Shown piece by piece: positions 60,794-64,000 of a stretch of DNA of 64,000 nt. The notes under the pieces were generated by a model that saw only the letters and a list, made by a program, of their open reading frames with translations, was not told where the DNA came from and did not search any database. Position numbers and translations under genes: made by a program. Origin of the DNA: Phocaeicola faecium (GTDB taxonomy: Bacteria > Bacteroidota > Bacteroidia > Bacteroidales > Bacteroidaceae); contig NZ_JACSPQ010000001.1 in the NCBI RefSeq assembly GCF_014837055.1, forward strand, positions 361,035 to 425,034, read 5' to 3'. How positions within the stretch are numbered: the first letter of the stretch is position 1; the number at the start of each line of letters is the position of its first letter.

Positions 60794-63412
60794 TCATTCC
60801 TGACAAGGGCGTACGCCATGACCTGCACTTTTGGTGAATTGGTCTAATGGCCATACCCAATAATTAGTATAGAGAGTAAGATTATGGGCGTATTCAGAAT
60901 CGGTAGACGTTGCCGACCAAGTATGTCCCAGCGAACCTACTGCCGATAGGTATCCTCCTGATGAAATTCGTTCTCCTGTTAAAGGAAAGAAAATGGTTCC
61001 TTCCGTCTTGTTTGGTCCGCAGTAGAAGTTCCATCCCGGTATGCTGCTATTCCATTCTCCGTTGTATTTATCAACAGTATTGGTGACGTTTTCCCCTGTT
61101 GTGGTGAATCCTGTAAAGGCATTGCTTGGTGGTAGCGTGAAACCTACCGGACAAGGGTCGTACACGGTTTTTGTTACGGGATTGTCGTTGAAGTTCTTGC
61201 CATTAGTGTTGTTATCCGCATTCCATAAATTGAAGTACATATTTTCTCCTCCGATTTCTTTTTGCATCACATCAGGCTTGCGAATGTAGTTTTTGATACA
61301 CTCGTTACCAAACGGGAATGACTCTACTGCATGGTTGGCTGTTGAAGCAATCCCCGCTGCGTTATACCACGTTTTATTTCCACTTCCGCTGGATGGACGC
61401 AGGGGGTCTTTGCGTCCCCATTCGTAGAAAGTACAGTTCCCTCGGGTAGAGGCAGTTGCTTCTGTTTGGTTAATGGTGATGACACGTGTTTGCCCGTGGG
61501 CAGTGAACCGTATCCGACAGCTTCGGGCTGCATAATTGATGACTTCTCCTTCACACCAGCCCAAATGAACAGGCATCAGGTTGTGGGATACATTCTGATG
61601 GTTGGTAACCTTGATGGTATGGTATACATCCTCATCCGTTACCCAGATATGCCAAGACCAAAGAATCGTATTCTGATTGTCTTTAATAGCTATAAGCGCA
61701 TTCCCCTGTCGGATATTTTCTTTGTTTACCGTAAAAGAAATTGTTCCGCCGTTGGTCCCGCTGTTATACTTAATGTCGGTTACCAGCGAGGGGGCATCCT
61801 GCCAAACCAGTTCGGCTTTTGCAGGAATGCACCCCGCATTTTTAGCGATATAAGGGTCGGTTATGCCATTGCCCAAATGATTGATGAACGGGTTCAGCGT
61901 TCCCTGTATGGAAGCCTTAGAAGTAAACGCCGAGCGGTTAGTCTGTCCGTTTTTGATGGCATTGCCGTATACCAAAGGGAAAGAATACGTTCCCGGTGCG
62001 TTCACAATGTAGCAGTTAGCCGTGTTTTCCACATCTGTCGCACCCGTACTGTTCGACAGGTTATAAGGAATGGCTTTGGAGCCTTTCTCTGCTGTTGCAC
62101 GAAGGGCTGCCGTATGGACGCTTTGCGATACACCGGTTTGTGGAGTAATTGCAGCATTAAATGAAGTGGCTGTTTCGCTTCCCGTTCCGCTTGAGGTGAA
62201 CTCAGTGAGCCAGTCGGGTTTGGTGTTACTCCACGTCACTCCGTTGTTGGTCGAGTATTGGGAAGTCCATTCTACCGGCTCTGTAACCCCCTGATTGTTT
62301 TTTCGGTAACTGGTAACGCTGTACGATTGCGTGCCGCCCAAATAATTAAAGTTCAAGGTTTCGGAGGAAACCGTCAGTGTGTACTGCCAGTTAATCGAGG
62401 TACTTGAAAGTTGATATGTAACCGTTTTTCCCATTTGCCATACGCTTTTTCCGATATGTCCTGTAAGGATATTGTCGGTTATTCCATCATTGAACACTAC
62501 TTCGATTACCGCATTGTCGGGTAAAGTTTGCGGAATCATCATGAAAGTTTGCTCCGGAGCGGTGATTGCTGTATTGGGAGCTCCCGAAGTCGGCCGATTC
62601 AGCGTTTGTGAGAAGTCTTTCGGACTGCTGACACGGCTCCACGTGTCTGTTTCGAAGTCATAAACTCCTGTCGAGTTCACACCTTTAAGCGTAACGCTTT
62701 TTACGGTGCCTGCCTTCATGTCGCTGCCGCATACAAATTTTACAGCCGTTAAAGCATGGCGGAACTTCAGATTAACCGTCGTATTGGCTCCGCCGTTGAT
62801 TTCTTCCGATGCTGCCACCAGCAAATCCAGTTGCTCCGCTACATTGTCCGGAACAGTGCAGGATACAGTCGGCGCTCCAGCGATTTGCCCAGAGAGCTGA
62901 TAGGCACTGTTGTTTTGAGGCGCATAGGCAAAGAATTTCAGTTTGTAAGCGTTGCCGGGCCAGTAATGAGTAGACACCGGAAGCCATGAGTTGCCTGTTT
63001 TGCTGACCGGAACATCATACATGTAATTCGGTTTTTGCGTATTGTTCCAATTGCCGGTATATGCATAAGCCGATATACCGAACGCATCGTACATATTATT
63101 CGTGGCGACAGGAGTAGAACGGGTGGCCGGAATGCTGTCGGAAGAGAGGGGAGATGCGATGCTGTCAGCATAAAGTGTATGCAGATAAAATGCTTTTCCA
63201 CCATCCGACTGTAGGGTAGATACTGTAGAACGTGTCTCTGCTCTGCCTTCGTTTTGGTCAAAAGAAATCCAAGTGTTTTGAATTTCCGTAGTAAAGCTGA
63301 TACGGTTTCCCGCACGGGGCTGTTCTATTTCATCGGTACAAGAAGTCGTGAGAACAAATATTGCAAATAATCCTTGAGCGATCAGGTGGTGTATAAGTCT
63401 ATGATTTGTCAT
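60794..63412 (-). CDS. Large fimbrillin-family lipoprotein with FISUMP-type C-terminus
   Basis: An 872-aa lipoprotein (signal IAQGLFAIFVL, lipobox TTSC at about residue 25). Residues 30-345 are fimbrillin/Mfa-like: ETRSTVSTLQSDGGKAFYLH, VPVSKTGNSWLPVSTHYWPG, FRHALTAVKFVCGSDMKAGT and the closing MGKTVTYQLSS. A BACON/Ig-like middle follows (LTVSSETLNFNYLGGTQSYS, then ANCYIVNAPGTYSFP). The C-terminal 180 residues resemble the FISUMP (major paralogous) domain: YEWGRKDPLRP, YDPCPVGFTLPPSNAFTGF, GHTWSATSTDSEYAHNL and GHGVRPC. It is a chromosomal surface protein, probably an adhesin or pilus tip. The gene following on the same strand is upstream of it at 63,686. Confidence 0.8.
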   Translation of the reverse strand: MTNHRLIHHLIAQGLFAIFVLTTSCTDEIEQPRAGNRISFTTEIQNTWISFDQNEGRAETRSTVSTLQSDGGKAFYLHTLYADSIASPLSSDSIPATRSTPVATNNMYDAFGISAYAYTGNWNNTQKPNYMYDVPVSKTGNSWLPVSTHYWPGNAYKLKFFAYAPQNNSAYQLSGQIAGAPTVSCTVPDNVAEQLDLLVAASEEINGGANTTVNLKFRHALTAVKFVCGSDMKAGTVKSVTLKGVNSTGVYDFETDTWSRVSSPKDFSQTLNRPTSGAPNTAITAPEQTFMMIPQTLPDNAVIEVVFNDGITDNILTGHIGKSVWQMGKTVTYQLSSTSINWQYTLTVSSETLNFNYLGGTQSYSVTSYRKNNQGVTEPVEWTSQYSTNNGVTWSNTKPDWLTEFTSSGTGSETATSFNAAITPQTGVSQSVHTAALRATAEKGSKAIPYNLSNSTGATDVENTANCYIVNAPGTYSFPLVYGNAIKNGQTNRSAFTSKASIQGTLNPFINHLGNGITDPYIAKNAGCIPAKAELVWQDAPSLVTDIKYNSGTNGGTISFTVNKENIRQGNALIAIKDNQNTILWSWHIWVTDEDVYHTIKVTNHQNVSHNLMPVHLGWCEGEVINYAARSCRIRFTAHGQTRVITINQTEATASTRGNCTFYEWGRKDPLRPSSGSGNKTWYNAAGIASTANHAVESFPFGNECIKNYIRKPDVMQKEIGGENMYFNLWNADNNTNGKNFNDNPVTKTVYDPCPVGFTLPPSNAFTGFTTTGENVTNTVDKYNGEWNSSIPGWNFYCGPNKTEGTIFFPLTGERISSGGYLSAVGSLGHTWSATSTDSEYAHNLTLYTNYWVWPLDQFTKSAGHGVRPCQE

Positions 63413-63596
63413 ACATTCATATTTAATTTTTTCGTGAAGTTAATAATCAAGAAAAACTTTAGGCTGGATTATGAATGTACTTTGTTCTATGAATATATGC
63501 TTGAATTACAGTGATATGCCCCTTTAATGCAATGTACATTTTCGTTACCTTTTCTGTGCGAATCGGTTCTTATGCGGGAGTGTAAGGCTGAAAAAC

Positions 63597-63635
63597 TAAA
63601 AAAGGCAAAGGAATTTTCATCCTCTGCCTTTTCGT
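63597..63635 (-). terminator. Terminator after the partial fimbrillin gene
   Basis: A stem AAAAGGCAAAGGA / TCCTCTGCCTTTT with one mismatch, followed on the minus strand by TTTTTTAGTTTTT. It separates the two fimbrillin-type genes. Confidence 0.8.
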
Positions 63636-63685
63636 TTTTAGTATTTAATGCTCAGGCTAATAGAAAACCAAAGCTCAGGTTATTT

Positions 63686-64000
63686 TTACATGTTCATCGG
63701 AACTTCTACAGTTTCCCAGTCATCTACCGTAACAGTGAACTTGATAGCACCACCTAAGATGTCTTCACCACCGGTTCCGGGAGTTTCGTCGGTATCCGTA
63801 CCACCGCCGGGATTTTCCGGATTCGGGTCAACTTTACCGGCACCACCGCCGTCAGAACAGAAAGTCAGGTTATAAACATACTTCTTGCCCGGTTCCCATT
63901 GTGCGACAGTTTTATTATCGATTGCTACGGCTGAATAAGCATACTTGCCATCTTTGTTGTCATCGGCAGTAGGAGCAGGGTAAATCAATGTTTCACCGGC
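63686..64000 (-). CDS. Fimbrillin-family protein (partial, C-terminal 104 codons)
   Basis: The frame is open to the window edge, so the start is missing. The visible part ends a fimbrillin-like protein: VAQWEPGKKYVYNLTFCSDG (the typical closing strand), then a Gly/Asn/Pro/Thr-rich linker (PNPENPGGGTDTDETPGTGG) and a short C-terminal segment (GAIKFTVTVDDWETVEVPMN). It has the same orientation as the next gene, about 270 bp apart with a terminator between, so it is transcribed separately. It is probably part of a chromosomal fimbrial locus reaching beyond the window. Confidence 0.75.
   Translation of the reverse strand, partial: AGETLIYPAPTADDNKDGKYAYSAVAIDNKTVAQWEPGKKYVYNLTFCSDGGGAGKVDPNPENPGGGTDTDETPGTGGEDILGGAIKFTVTVDDWETVEVPMNM

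Overview
The window comes from a member of the order Bacteroidales (Bacteroides, Phocaeicola or Parabacteroides type). The evidence is Bacteroidetes-type tra genes, fimbrillin-family lipoproteins, TAnnTTTG promoter cores with a TTTG or TTG box about 23 bp upstream, and a pyruvate phosphate dikinase / RlmD / RluA / tRNA-Pro chromosomal stretch.

Layout. Positions 1 to about 54,380 belong to one integrative conjugative element (ICE) whose left end lies outside the window. Its tra operon runs on the minus strand from a ParA-like gene (37.5-38.3 kb) to traN (cut by the window start). Its relaxase pair is at 49.5-51.6 kb and its integrase at 52.7-54.2 kb, next to chromosomal ppdK. Two smaller integrative mobilizable elements (IMEs), each with its own relaxase and tyrosine recombinase, have inserted into tra genes. 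IME-1 (2,656-20,321, about 17.7 kb) splits traK. It carries a fimbrial operon with a membrane-bound AraC regulator and a pair of recombinases, one lacking most catalytic residues. IME-2 (25,397-33,975, about 8.6 kb) splits traG just after its Walker A codons. It carries a mef-type macrolide efflux gene and a DUF4377 lipoprotein. In both cases removing one copy of a short core repeat (7 and 9 bp) rejoins the tra gene in frame. As it stands the ICE should be unable to transfer unless both IMEs excise or tra functions are supplied in trans.

The most unusual cargo is an AT-rich, tightly packed plus-strand operon at 38.57-47.66 kb. It encodes a small beta-rich protein, a 1,327-aa Upf1/DNA2-like SF1 helicase, an 800-aa PLD-like protein, a fused DUF1257-DUF2997-like protein, and a Ycf46-like AAA+ ATPase. 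Three bases after the last stop codon lies a divergent 5S rRNA-like sequence (47,659-47,759). Its conserved loops are nearly canonical. Its helices I and II have changed sequence but keep pairing, including the single bulged A of helix II. I read this as a candidate undescribed, probably defensive, ribonucleoprotein-linked system; the function is inference.

The chromosomal part (54.4-64 kb) holds ppdK (minus), then rlmD, an RluA-type pseudouridine synthase and a HAD hydrolase as a plus-strand operon, then tRNA-Pro(TGG) with its own promoter and terminator. Two fimbrillin-type surface genes follow on the minus strand, the last one cut by the window end.
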